Assembly (NCBI GenBank): GCA_023101725.1
Contig: JALJCO010001417.1
Span: 1 to 64,000, forward strand
DNA: 64,000 nucleotides
Source: Atherinomorus stipes
Taxonomy: Eukaryota > Chordata > Actinopteri > Atheriniformes > Atherinidae
Reading direction: 5' to 3'
Numbering within the stretch: the first letter of the stretch is position 1; every line of letters begins with the position of its first letter. A model generated the notes under the pieces. The model saw only the letters and a program-made list of their open reading frames with translations, ran no database searches and was not told the origin of the DNA. A program made the position numbers and the translations under genes. This document shows positions 44,563 through 57,588 of the stretch, piece after piece.

Positions 44563-44729
44563 CTTTGTTAAAAATTAAATAAATAAATAAATCCAAAAGC
44601 CACCCATGAGGTGGCTATATTGGTCACTGATTTATTTTTGTTTTGTTTTATTATGATCTGTTGTGCACTGATGAGGCCATGTGAATGTTAAGACCGAATA
44701 TCAACGTCCCTGTTCATGGGCTCTGTTTC

Positions 44730-44905
44730 TTTGTTCAAAAATGGTTGAATCAGCAGCTTATAATTCTACAGGTTATCCTTCTATGTAGTTCATATTCTTC
44801 AATTAGAGCACATCAAGTGAACAGCTTCCCCCCTCCCCCAGCTGATACACCAGCTTGAGCTGCACTAGCATGCCTGACTGCATTCCTAAACATGTTGAGG
44901 TAGGT
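44730..44905 (+). repeat. Dispersed repeat related to 10331-10575
   Basis: TTGTTCAAAAATGGTTGAAT, CAATTAGAGCACAT and a C-rich tract occur in the same order as at 10.35 kb; GCATGCCTGACTGCATTC matches 10265-10300 inverted. Confidence 0.5.
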
Positions 44906-46848
44906 TGAGTAGGTCCTGCCTTTCCATCAGGATCAGGTAGACCCACACCCTTTTATTTGCTGCTGATCTTTTTTCTCCTCAGGAGAAAAGCTCTTTGCTG
45001 CGACCATGAGAGGTTACATCTCTTATAACGGAGGGAGAAAACACTTCCTGGTCTGTCGCTTAGCAACTCATGCCGGACGTGCTTGCTGCCACTGTGCTCT
45101 GTCGCCGGTTCTGTGCCCTACCCCACCGTGAGCGCAGTGAAAAACGCGTCCTATTGAGGAGAGACCCCCCCGTGCTGTTGAAAAGTTTGTTTTAAAAAAA
45201 ATGTTTGTCATTTGAATTTTATCATTGTTGTTTTTTTTTTAGTTTTACTTAGATGTGCAGTACTTAAGAAACATTTTATTTGTAAAATGTGCTATATAAA
45301 TGATATGGATTGGACTGCTGACTTCCCGTTTCTTTTTCTATACCATTCCACCAAACTTTGGCACTTATGACCTACACTGTTTGAGCCACTTCAACCATCC
45401 AGATATTAAAACTTTCAACTCATTCAGGAGGTTCCTGCTATGACTTTTAACTTTTCTACTTTTTGAGTTATTTAGAATTTTGTAAAAGTCTAAATCCAGT
45501 CATTTGATTGGACAAGTATGCAGTGTCCATTTCCTTCAACCCGCGACTTTATTAAAATCTAGACTACTATATATGGTCATTTGACAGTGTTTCTGAATGC
45601 AAATGAGCAAAACATGCATGAGCATGGTAATTAGAACAGGTGGGATTGATCATCAGAAAGCACTCACAGCTGTGCATGTTTGATAAATCAGAATTTTTTT
45701 GTACTTAAGCACATTCTAAATTTTAATCCTACGCACAAATTTAGAAACTTTTCTACAGTTGATAAATGAGGCCCCAGAGATTCAGTTGGGCACAGAAATC
45801 TTTCAGTTTATATTTACTGGAAAATGCTCTGATATAATATTAACCCAGGTTATAATGATGTGTGAGCCACTGTGCTCAAATAAAAGATAACTGCCAGATG
45901 TAAAGGCATGCACAACATGAAATCAAAGCAACAAACATAAAAACAGAACAGCATGAGTTCTTGTTCAGGTTCATTATAATTTCAGCAGTCAGAGTAAGAG
46001 TTGTAAAAACTAAAGAACTGCTTTGTTATTGCTTCTGCTTGAACTGTACAACATGGGCTCAGATTTTGTGTGACAGATTTTTTTTTAACTTAATAATGAC
46101 TTGAAGACTTCTGAACTATTGAAGACAAAGAAAGGTCACATGCCTTTCTTTTAATGCTTCGCCCATACCTAGCAGTAATATCAGTGAATATAGTGTATGT
46201 GTGCTGTCTCACATGTGTGCCTTCAGAGCTGGACAAGTGTCTCTTGCAATTAGGCTTATTTACAATTATGAAGATAGCTGCAATACCTTGTAAAGAAAAT
46301 TGGTCTTGGAATTAATTGTTTTAATAAGTGCTGTGCCTTGGTAACAAGCCAGACAACAAAAAAGAGTTAATGAGCTCTTTGAATAACAAGCCACCTGCTT
46401 GTTATGCAGTGAAACTCTGGCATTATGATTTGTCTGCAGCTATGGCAAAACTCTTACCTAATTACAAACTGTAGAGTCAGTCCCGACTTGGTGCTCTACT
46501 TCCTTAGTGAACCTTAACTTACTTGGTGCCAATTATTGGTTCCAATACCAGTATTTCTTTCAGTGGAAACACACGGATTATAATGTTTGACTGTATATCT
46601 TACACAACCTAAAGGCTAAAAGTGTCATCCCTTCCTGTGCAGGTTCAGATCTTTGTTTTGACAGACTTGTATCTTGAAGGCTGTTAATTAGTTAACCACT
46701 GAGAGTCAGTGAGGCATGTGGTGATGCTTGATTATTACAAGACAGCATTATCTCATTTATTTGAGCTGAGGGTTATTAATTTTGCATCATCATTAAAACC
46801 ACTTACCTAAAAACAACATTAAACCAACAAAAATGTTAGATTTTTTGA
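44906..46848. other. No gene; two repeat tails
   Basis: At 45270-45330, TTTGTAAAATGTGCTATATAAATG looks like a retroposon tail. At 45545-45775 a MITE-like end reads TTGATAAATGAGGCCCC, similar in type to the TGGCCCTGATTTA end at 15914. No gene is recognised. Confidence 0.45.
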
Positions 46849-46849
46849 T

Positions 46850-47205
46850 GTCATGTCATTTTCTGTACTGCTTATCCAGTTCATGGTTGCTGGAGCCTAT
46901 CCCAGCTATTATCAAGCGAGAGGTGGGGTACACCCTGGAAAGGTCGCCAGTCTGCCGCAGGGCCAACACAGACTCACATTCATTCCTAGGAACAATTTAG
47001 AGTGATCAATTAACCTAACATGCATGTCTTTGGACGGTGGGAGGAAGCCGGAGTACCCGAAGAGAACCCATGAATACACAGGAAGAACATGCAAACTCCA
47101 CACAGGAAGGCCACAGTTGTTCGAACCCCCTCCCCAGCTGGGAATCTAACCAGTGACCTTCTTACTGTGAGACTGCGGTGCTAACCACCACGCCACCGTG
47201 CAGCA
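46850..47205 (+). repeat. SINE-like dispersed repeat, copy 1
   Basis: CATTTTCTGTACTGCTTATCC, GGAGCCTATCCCAGCTAT, CAGGGCCAACACAGA, AACATGCAAACTCCACACAG and GTGCTAACCACCACGCCACC: the widespread fish repeat of about 350 bp. The second copy at 59044-59448 is in the same orientation. Confidence 0.8.
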
Positions 47206-48790
47206 TCGTCTTAGATATTCAAGATATTTTTTCACCTTTGTATCCTTTTTAACTGGTTTGATGGCATCATCTGTTTATATTTACTGTAAGTGTTTCACTT
47301 CTTACATCATATTCCAAAATTCTGTCAGCATTTATTTACTTTAGTGTCATGGATATAACTGCAAAGCAGTAAACAAACAACTGTGAGCATCTCTTGTGAG
47401 CATCTCTGTTTGCTCGTTTAGATTTTAAGTCAAACAAAACAACAGGTTTCAATAAACTGAAGCAGATGATTAATCATATCTTCGTAAAAAGATGGCTAAC
47501 CCTGCAGCTTTATTCACTAAAATGAATGACGACAGAAGCTGAACTGAAACTGACAAATCAGTTGTTTCTTGTAATTATGTCAACTGTCAAAATGAAATTT
47601 AATGAGTACCATGTATAGACCTGTATAACTGTCTGAATACTAAGATGTTTATGCCTGAAATGAAACAATAATGAAAGTTTTATAAGACACACCAGCAGAA
47701 AAGGAAATGGTAAGTGGGTAGGCTAGTTTATAATGAGAGTAAGATCAGATTAGAGTTCTCATCACACAGTGATTGTACTATAATCCAGCAAATCAGACTT
47801 TGGTTTGGCTGTTATTTTTTTTGATTTGCCTCTCTGACTGCCGTTCCTACTCCTCAAAGTCCATCTCTGCTATACAAACCGAACAGTGAAGTGCGTTATT
47901 GTGATAGCGCAACTTTGACCAGACTGAAAATAGCATCAACCTTTTAAAACCTGACGCCCCCCAGTTAGGAGAGTTTGAAAACAGATGGTACCAAAATTGT
48001 AATTTTGGAATCCTCACCAGAGTTGTTTGCACTAAAACCTGTCTATTTCTGTTCTGCTTCACTTTGATCATTATTGTCCTCTGCAGAAATCATGTTCACA
48101 TATTGTACTATGATTTGATCGATGTTTGTCACTGCAGCTGCATCATTCCAAAGAGATATTCATAGTCATCCTGAAAGTATTTGTCTTTTTTCAGTGCGTC
48201 TGAAACTGAAATTACTTTCATTGGTGCCATTGTCATTCATACTTAACTGGTAACACATATACTGATATTTACATATCTTCATAAAGATGTACCCATACTA
48301 ATACCAGTACTGGGTATTGGTCTGATACTATGTGCATGTGCTTGTACTCAGTGCTCATAAAAGTGTTTTGAAACTACGGAACCTGATATTTATGTGAAAA
48401 AAACCCACGTCAAAATTAACATGTTAAAGCAAAGATATTTTTTTTGTGGAATCGACATATACATTTTTTTAATGCATTAACACATGAACCACAAAGTTAT
48501 TACTCACACCAAAAGTACAAATTTGACATAATCTCAGCCAGAAAAGCTGATTTTGGGCATATACAGTAGGTGCTTAGTCACAGCAGTGAACCAAATCCAC
48601 CAAAAAAAGAGCACTTTATCTTCTTTATCTATGAAGATTCTGACAAGTTTCAAGTCTTACATTTAGAGGATTGCCGCAGGATGAGCTTTATGTTACACAA
48701 TTATCCACTCAGTCCTTGCATCTGACATTCTGGTTCACACTCCTTACCTGTAACTGTATTGGGATTTATTAGTATTCATATTGTTACTCA
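47206..48790. other. No gene seen
   Basis: AT-rich unique-looking DNA; short open frames only. Confidence 0.5.
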
Positions 48791-48794
48791 GTAG

Positions 48795-48895
48795 CAAGCA
48801 ATCAAGTTTATTTGTACAGCACATTTGATGTACAAGACCATTCAAAGTGTTTTACATAAAACATTAAAGCATTACGGGTGGGAAAAAGTATTGGC
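48795..48895 (+). repeat. TTTATTTGTACAGC dispersed repeat
   Basis: AGTTTATTTGTACAGCACAT, then CAAAGTGTTTTACATAAAAC. Same general class as 14045 and 51553. Confidence 0.5.
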
Positions 48896-50069
48896 GGTCG
48901 TGGCAAGTACTCAAATGCAATTACTTGTACTCTGGAAAAAAAAAAGTGCTATTGGTGCATCCTACTTCCAATGTTCCCTTTACAATGACTCCAAAAGTAG
49001 TAATATAGACATTGGGGTTAGAGATAAATTTCATTATGAGTAGGAAATTTGCAAGTAAAGATCTAAAAAAAAAAGCAGAAGGCTCAAAGGGTTAAATTGA
49101 TTATTGCGTATCTAAACAAAAACCCAAGGCCAAAAACAAGCATTTTTGTGAACCACTGATCAGCAACTGGTTCTAGAAAAAGCTCTAACACCAATATTCA
49201 CCACTGGTAAAAGTCTGACAGAGTTTTAAAGATTTTAATGAAGGTCACATGAATAGATTCAGGGCTTTTTATTTAGTATTCTATTCAGAAGAGGTCATGA
49301 AACATTCAGAACTGCAGTCTTGGATATGCAGAACCATTTAGCTCAAAACATATCATAACAGTATTATATAAAGCTGACATAGCAACCACATTTTCCAAAG
49401 TATACACACTTCAGAAAAATAGCAAAACCAGCACCTTGTTTTTTTCAGACTGCCTGACAAACAGGGTAACTTAGCTTTGTCTGTTAGGACATCTGAAGGA
49501 AATATGTGGAGGTTTTATTTCCTATTTCTTCTCTTTATCTTAATTATATTTATGCCATACATTTCCCTTTTGCAACTGGAAACAGTGGAAATCAATCATA
49601 ACAGTGACGTTTCTAGCAAGAAAACTTAAACATTATTAAACAAACGGCTTCTGGTAAATGCTGTATTGTAATTATGTAACACACAGCAGCCATACTTTTG
49701 ACATACACACACTGCTTTCTGTGGAGGTGTGGTTAAAGTCAGTGTCACAACCTGAACTTACTGTGCCCTCTGTTGGCAATTTCAGGTGTCAAGGTCAACA
49801 ATTGTGTTTTTGTAGCTGCAGCTGTTGTTGGAAAACAAGGGAATTATCTGCAAACCACTGAAACACAGGCTGTGAAATGAAAGGGGATAAGAAAAATTAT
49901 TAGTTTTTATCATCTTTCGAGGTACAAACAAAAACAAAATTTTTGCTGAAAATAATTGCTTACTCAGGGAAAGATGGATTGTTTTGTTTCATTACACTGA
50001 AATGTTTATAAGAGAGCCATGCTTTAATAATGATAATAATAATAAAACAACAACAAAAACAACAATAAT
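48896..50069. other. No gene seen
   Basis: Nothing recognised beyond AT-rich text. Confidence 0.5.
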
Positions 50070-50195
50070 AATAATATGCTTTATTAATCCCACTTCGGAA
50101 ATTCATTCTCTGCATTTAACCCATATCAAATTTAACCTGAGAACAGTGGGCCAACTACAGCGCCGGAGCTGTTGATGGGGGTTAAGGACCTTGCT
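50070..50195 (-). repeat. SINE with LINE-like 3' tail, truncated
   Basis: On the minus strand: AAGGTCCTTAACCCCCATCA, GCCCACTGTTCTCAGGTTAA, AATGAATTTCCGAAGTGGG and ATTAATAAAGCA. The same order is found on the plus strand at 58620-58790. The tail is (AATAATA)n. Confidence 0.65.
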
Positions 50196-51544
50196 TTTAG
50201 CCTGTATTAATAACTTATGAGAGATCAATGATGATACAGTATATAAATAAATATATGAGTTACAGAAACATTTATGCAAAACCTGTCTCCCAGTCTGATT
50301 AGCATATACAGTACATAGCTACAGCCATATAATGGAGGAGGCATGATAAGAATAAAGACAATTGACAGCTTGAAAGCCACAGTAAAGAGCTATTATTGTT
50401 CTGTTTACAGTTTGAGGTTTAGAATTAGTATGCATTTTGTGCATTCATATTATCTCTTTGTATATTCTTATGCTGAACAAGGTTCATTAGGTTGCTGAGG
50501 AGCCTTCAGAAGACATGCTGATTTGATAGCAAGTACTCAAAGCACAGAATCAAAAGTGTGAAGCCACATCTTCAAGACAGGCCTATTTATTTTTATAGGA
50601 AAATTACTAAATGGAAAATATGAGTTTTATAATAGACTTGCAGACCTCACTCAAAAGTAATAATCAGCAAAGTTATTACATTTTGGAAAATCGTATGCTG
50701 GATTAGTGAATCAACATTAAGATTAAGTTGTATTTTAGCTTCAGGGTCTCACCAATCACAAAACAAGCAGAAAAGAAAAAGAAATAAGTCAGAAGGGGAA
50801 TTTAGTTTCAGTACAACCAAGCAAATTCTCACAATAAAAAATAATAACAATGGACATGTGGTTTATGTTAACAACAGCTACTAGTATTTTTATGCTCTGT
50901 TCCCTCAGAGGTTGCACTATATTCACAGAAAAGGGTGTTCTTGTTCTGCCAGCTTTGTTCACTTTGCATTTTCATGCTGATTAGAGGAAGCTGTATAAGT
51001 GTATGCTTTCAAATAGCTCGATGGATGGTGGAATCAGGGGTGAGAGGGAAAACATTGGTCTCTAGAGAGAGTGTGTTTCACCTTGAAAAGATGATTTTAT
51101 GGCATGCCCTTTGAGAAAGCACCAAATTGTAGGTGAGGGTGACCTCATACTCATCACAGAAAATGCACATCATTAGATCACACAATAAGGCCAAAAACCT
51201 TCTGCACATCTCTTTAGACAATAAAAGTATGAGAAGAAAATGAATTTGAAGTAAAGGCAATTTATTGTTTAAAATGGAAACCAAATTATTGACAGAGGAG
51301 ATTAGTGGACTTGAGTGTTTGGGATGGTGCTGGCAGGGTCATACAGGGTGGGCTCAACGAACGTACAGCCAGACGCTGGATTGATTTTTTTTAAGTGTTT
51401 TATTTCAAGTAAAGTTCTCAAAATAATTAGGTATTAGACATTAATCAGAAGCAAATCTAAGATGTGGAGATGAAAAGCATTTAGAAATATAACAACCTTA
51501 CAAAGACGAAAGAGGTACTGTCAGGGCCTGACAGACACGGACAA
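50196..51544. other. No gene seen
   Basis: AT-rich; nothing recognised. Confidence 0.5.
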
Positions 51545-51640
51545 CTCAACTCAACTTTATTTATAGAGCCATTTAAAACAAGCACAGTTGACCACAACAT
51601 CATAACAAACTATCAACAGAGCAGTCTGGTGAATTATGTA
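51545..51640 (+). repeat. TTTATTTATAGAGC dispersed repeat
   Basis: CAACTTTATTTATAGAGCCA followed by AAAACAAGCACAG; compare 14045. Confidence 0.45.
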
Positions 51641-54479
51641 TGAGCAGATGCTTCCAAATTGATTGATGCTTGTGTTACCTTTGCTGTCAGAATGAAAGAA
51701 CAACCAGTCCAATACTGTATCAGCTGAGTGCTCAATGTCAGTAAACCTTTTCCTAAACAGGATGAACAAGAAGGCCATAGGTTGTGGAGGTGCCTCTCTG
51801 ATGTCACATTCAGCTATGCGGGTCACCTATTGCAAAAGTGATTCTGACATATTTACAAAGGAAAATGAAAAAGATGAGCTGCACTGTTTGAAATCATTCC
51901 CACAAAAATAGAAGAAAAATTTGTCTGTTTCATAACTGATCAGCCTCTACAAACACATTTTTGCCTGATCTTTGTTTATTGGAACACTGAGCATTTCTTG
52001 TTTTGCAAGGACTCACAAAAACCTATTGTTGCAGATTAATGCACAGCCATTCTTTGCATTCTCTTCAGATTCGTCTCTAATTCAAGATTTTAACTGAAGT
52101 TTCAAGATGTTTATGATGAGTTGAAAGCTGCTGACATCAATCTATATCTTAAAATAACTCCCAGTCCAGATCTACATATATATCTATATGGATGGTTTAA
52201 ATAGTCACATTTGTTCTTATAAATAACTCATTTTAATATCATGTTTCTTAAATTCTAATAATAAAAAAAGCACAAGATAGTCTTGTTAATAAAATTAAAT
52301 GTTTGACAGTTTTTTTTTTAATCCAAGCAGATTAGTCAGTACTTACTTAATAGATTTAACCATCCTCCTTTACCAAGCTATAAGCTACTGCTCTACTAGT
52401 CAGGCCACATGGGTCTTGGACAAAAAATAGAAACCGTCAGCAGTATTTAGTTTGGGTTGTTTTCTTTGCTTTATTTTACTCCAGGAAAATTTATATAATA
52501 CAATAAAACAAACAAACTTAATTCCAAAAATGCACATAGCAACCTGACACATTTGTCATCATCACACAAAGTGTAGGTCTCCAATTAAACTGCTTACAAA
52601 CATCACTTTACCAAACAGATGGGTTTGTTAAGAATGTATTATTTAGACTGCATTCCATATACCAGCTTTAATCATGCTGTGTTGATTTATTCAATTAGAG
52701 AGGCTTTAGAGACAAGCCTGCCATACTTTAATGAGTTTTCAAACTAAATATGTTTTGTAAGAACTGGCAATAATAACTCAAAGGTAGAACACAGATTTGA
52801 TTGGGACATAAATTACACATGTGCCTAAAGTTCCAAAAGTCCAATTTAGTATGTTTATGGTTGGCATACAGATTACAGGCGTTCTGACAAAAATGGATTG
52901 AGTGTTGGCAGGCAGGATAGACAAGTTGGCTTTGCTAAAAAAGAAGCAGGGAAGACAAAGTGAATTTTATTTGATCCTCAAAACCGAACAAAACCAGAAC
53001 TTAGTCTTCAAAAAACGATCGAAAGTTTGCATTTGAAAGGAATATCTGAGCGGATGGATGACCAGGGTTGAAATGCTGCAGGCCAGTGATGGGTGATGGA
53101 TCTCAGGTGAGAAGGGGGATTATTGATTATCACATCAACAGCATACAAACAGAGACACGCTCGCACGGACACATGCACAGACATGAAGACAGAGAAGCAC
53201 ACAAGAGAGAATAAAGCATGACAAAGTGCCAGGAGCATAACAAGATGAAATGTTACTATTTAATACTTTACGTTTAATACTTCATAGTTTAGTCATTCTA
53301 TGCATTTCCTATCTAATCAAACTGAGTCCTCCAGACTATCCTGGTATAAATGTGTCCTTAGACATGCTTAACTCTTCGTTGTTTTGATTAAAGTCCATAA
53401 GTTTTCTTACCAAGAGCACCAAGTCAATTTGAGTTTTTTTTAAATTTCATTTTATCAATCTCCCGTAGGAGTAAGTAACAAGGTGGCCTCTTTGGTTCAT
53501 ATCAGCTTTCCAAAAGTAGCGCAGTTACATTTTTTATACAAACATGGTCTGGTCCCTGTACGGGGACCCTCAGGGTGGAGGATCTCTGTTTGACATGCTT
53601 TTCACAGCTGTGTGTCACTTAAGAATTCCTTAATATTTTGAAGTAATATTCTTTTGGACAGCTTGAATAAAACATTCTGTGCTATATTTAGACCTTCAAT
53701 ATTAATGATTTATTTGAGGTGTCTCTTGAGATATCTGTTGGACATTCAGAATGTTGTACAGAATACTCATTCACTTATTGCTTGAAATTTGATCATTTTC
53801 AAATCTGCAGGCCAAGAAATATTACAAATAAAAAAATGTAGATAGTAAAACCTCTTTAGGTTCTTTACAGTTCTCAAATGACTTACATAAAATTAGGCTG
53901 AATGTCCATTCCATGTATTGCAATTCTCATTTTCATCATCATTTTTGGAGGCGATATTTGGGTGATAAGTTGAAAAAATATGCAACTTCTGACAGCCTCT
54001 ATTATAATGTGTCACAGTGAAGCTGTCTCAAGTTGAACTAAATAATCCTCCTCTGATACTTTTATTTATTTAAGCTTCCCATTTTATCTTTGCCAAAATT
54101 CTAGACAAACTCAAAAACCAATACAGAGTATATTGACAACTCCAGGCATTCATATTGCTATCCTCTCAACATTTACTGATGTACAATGCCTGCAAGCCTA
54201 TACAGGCTTTGGGGAATAACACCAAGAGTATTTCAACTTTTTTGAAATCCTGGGTCCAAAGCAGCCTTTATTTTTCTTCCCAGTGGCCACTCTTCTTTTC
54301 TTGCACAGTGATTTGGCTTGAAGGTTGCTCACATTTGGAGTGACAGCAATAAATAAGCTGGATGGTAATATTTAGAAACAAAATTTGCCCAAAACTTATA
54401 ACCTGCCAGTTTAAAAAAAAACAACATCTATTATGCCAAACATAACAGCAGTTGGTCAAACTAGATCTAGCCTTCCTCC
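51641..54479. other. Longest repeat-poor stretch, no gene seen
   Basis: Nearly 3 kb with no recognised repeat or coding sequence. Open frames at 51557, 53008 and 54268 have no domain. Confidence 0.5.
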
Positions 54480-54835
54480 CTTGAAGGCCCACAACATAAC
54501 TATTCGACCCTAAAAACACCGTTTCTGACTCATTTTGATGGCACACCAACATTCATTATGTGCATATCAAGCCGTCACTACCCAGCGGCGACCCGAGGCT
54601 GAAAAACTTCACTTTTTCATCTGGGACATGGCTGTGACATTGCAGCCGACTGTTGGTTTTGTTCTGACACATGCAAGCAAGGACAAAACAGAGAGAGAAG
54701 ACAAGAGTCAAGATAAGGCTCTCTTTTATTGGCTGGAGTGAGCTCGCAGTACGGGTATGATGCAAGATGGATGCCAATTTTGCCGTCAATAGGGGCACAT
54801 CACTGAGAAAATTACAAAAAGTTCTGTAGTGCATC
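54480..54835. mobile_element. Old copy of the 7.6-kb MITE
   Basis: Aligns by eye with 7625-8092: TTTCTGACTCATTTTGATGG, CACACCAACATTCATTATG, AAGCCGTCACTACCCAG, CAAGAGTCAAGATAAGGCTC and GCTGGAGTGAGCTCGCAG. The inverted repeats are decayed (TGAAGGCCCACAACATAAC against the complement of GTTCTGTAGTGCATCC). It lacks the ATG-proximal part of the internal ORF. Confidence 0.6.
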
Positions 54836-55762
54836 CTTGATGTTTATTATCTTATCTGTTGTAGTAGTATATAAAGTTAGTTTAGTTTGTGTATTAATTT
54901 TTAAGTTCTCGTGCAGCCAGACTTTGGTGTAATATTGTTTTGGTCATTGGTTACACATAATTGTGCTGCATCCTGTCTTCTCTGGTGCAGAATTGTGATA
55001 TCTGTCTCACTTCAGTGAATAAGAGGCTGGATGAAATCCAACATTAGAGACTGAGTTCTCTAAAAACAGAGGATATCCAGTTTGGTACAACATATAAATG
55101 GCTTGGGTTAATTTTAAAAATAATTGTGTTTGTGCTATTGTGACTATCAATTAAAATCTGATAGGAATCATGTGGGAAGCACAGTATAGTCAGATTTGGG
55201 TCCCTGTTGCCAGCAGTGTGATTGTATCCCAGTGGCGTTGCTAGGCATAGGGCTTTGCTGAGGCACAGGCCCCACTCAAATACTCAAATTACATTTCTTA
55301 TCAGACTGTGAAGACCTGCTGCCTGCTAGGTTTATTAAAGGAGCGCTGAATGTTGCATCTACAGTACATCCCTTTGTTAATCTGACCCAAAAAACTGCTG
55401 CTGAAACTGAAACATTAAAGTGCTGATGACATGATTTTGACATTTCTCACCATGTTTTATTGACCAAAACGTTCTTCATGATGATCTTTGTAACAAAAAT
55501 AGCCGCACCTGCATGAATGACTTTTTTTAGAAAACATTGCTGCATTTCAGCACATCTGACCAGACTATGGTGCTGTTTGCAGAAACCGGACGTGACGTTG
55601 CGAGTAGGAGCTCTACACCACTGTCAGTATGTATTTTAATTGGTTTATTGTAGTTTTTAAGTTATTTTCCTACAGACAGACAGTAATGGCTCAGCCTTCT
55701 GTTGTACTAGCAATTAATTTTTAAAAGCTCATGAGGACGGCATTAGTTTAGGTTTCCTATGG
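54836..55762. other. No gene; one hAT-like terminus
   Basis: CAGTGGCGTTGCTAGGCATA at about 55230 resembles a hAT end; no partner found. Confidence 0.45.
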
Positions 55763-55770
55763 ATCATAAA
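55763..55770. repeat. 8-bp target-site duplication, left
   Basis: ATCATAAA, repeated exactly at 57581-57588. Confidence 0.85.
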
Positions 55771-57580
55771 CAGTGATGGGAATAACGGCGTTAGAAATAA
55801 ACAGCGTTACTAACGGCACTACTTTTTCTGTAACGGGCTAATCTAACTAATTACTAAGTCTATCATCACAAGGCCATTACTTTCCTTCACTGACAGCGCG
55901 TTACTATTGTTATGTGAGATTCATTTTTGTTCCTAATGAACAGAAGTTTCACATTTGTTGGGACTATATTGTGCTGGTTCTCTCGCGGAGAGGAGGTGGA
56001 GTGATACCTGGAAAATGCCTGGAGACACTCGCCCATACACTCAGCATGTAACCTGCAGTCTCCAGGGCTGCAGACACGCGCCTCTCCACACACTCATGTT
56101 AGAGTAAAAAGGTTGCTGTGAGACCTGCGGACCTATACAGGGCGTACGACGTCACCAGCCTGACAGACGCAGCGCGATTACATCCAGTTTAAGAAGAAAA
56201 CAGCATCATAGTTCGAGTAACACATTTCCCTGAATTATATCTTTCACCCATGACCCGAATTCAGTTCATAGTTAATACTTAAGATATATTACACGAGTTC
56301 TGCACATTGGATCTGTCTTCATCTGATCGGAGCGGTACAGAAACAGTAATGATGATGATGATGATGAAAGACTGTCATTGCAAACCCCAGTCAATCTGCG
56401 GAGCCTAACACCTCCCGTCCACTGCTTTCGCTCCGCTGCGCTCTAGTCCGTCTTTTCCAGCGGGCTGCAAAAGCCCTCGCACACATACTCCGCCACACTC
56501 CGCCAGCACCCTCTCCGTTCAGTCACAAAGCAGGCAAAGGAGCATGCGCAAGATTTCCAACTTCACGCAATAATTGGTATAGATGAACAGTGGCGGCAAC
56601 AAACTTTTCATTCATTGCACCTTCGAAAGATACATTGCGTAATTCATCTGAGGTTTTTGATACTTTTGCTGTCAATTATGGGTGAGTACATTGTCCACAA
56701 CAAGTTGTTGTTTATTTCCAAAGGCTTTATTTGCCTGTATTACATGATTTTAGCAAATATGCCGCAATATTATTTCATAAAAAAGTTTTTATTGAGATGC
56801 TACAATATGCCCAATAAGTTTTATACACAGCAATCAATTTCTTCTGTCGTGGATGTAAAAAAAAAAAACCTTTATAAACCGGATGTTTCATGTTCAACTT
56901 CCTCCAAACGGACCGGAGCGGACCAGAAAATAGAGTTGATCCGTATTTTTGGCAGAGGCCGACGGACCTGAGCGGACGTGTCGGAGCGGAGCACTGGCGG
57001 AGAAGTGGACTGCTGCTCATTGATTAAAATAGCAACGGATTTGCTGCGTCGTGCGGAGCGGAGAGGGGCGGAGGCAGTGGACGGAGGGGGTAACGCACGT
57101 GCGCTCAACAGGGAGAATTATAAACTGGAATCATCACAAACATCAGTTTAATTCATAGATAAAAGACACGAACGTGATGAGAAACGTTGATGAGTTCACG
57201 TTTCTTCGTGGTGTTTGGCTGTTACAACCACATGGGCTTGAAGCTACTCTCCTGGAGACAGGACCAACATCCATCAGTCTGAGTGCCCATGATTTTTCTG
57301 TTAGTAATTTCTTCTGTACAATTTCCATTGATTTCATTCATGAGTCAGATCTGATATTCACTTTTATATTAATTCAACATAAAGATTAATTTAATAGATT
57401 AATTGAGATCCATTTAAAGTTACATCTAAAGGAACATTAAAAAGTAACAGAAAAATTACTTTTCCAAGTAATTAGTTATTTTTAAAAAGCTGTAACTCAG
57501 TTACTAACGCCATTACTCTTTTGGAGAAGTAATTAGTAGCTATAATTAATTACTTTTTAAAAGTAATGTTCCCAACACTG
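55771..57580. mobile_element. hAT non-autonomous element with nested insertion
   Basis: Termini CAGTGATGGGAATAACGG and GTAATGTTCCCAACACTG (reverse complement CAGTGTTGGGAACATTAC) are inverted repeats. Both ends carry GTTACTAACG/TTACTTTT words. The flanking ATCATAAA duplication is exact, and an 8-bp duplication is diagnostic of hAT. No transposase. Another element (about 56403-57092) is inserted within it. Confidence 0.85.
56403..57092. mobile_element. GC-rich-ended DNA element, copy 2 (nested)
   Basis: The left end CACCTCCCGTCCACTGCTTT and the reverse complement of the right end, CCCCTCCGTCCACTGCCTCC, are imperfect inverted repeats. The ends are rich in GCGGAGCGGAG. The interior matches 13200-13620 in block order with an extra segment at about 56700-56830. 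Inserted in the hAT element, so younger than it. TAAC occurs next to both ends; the target duplication is not certain. Confidence 0.65.
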
Positions 57581-57588
57581 ATCATAAA
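57581..57588. repeat. 8-bp target-site duplication, right
   Basis: ATCATAAA, identical to 55763-55770. Confidence 0.85.
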
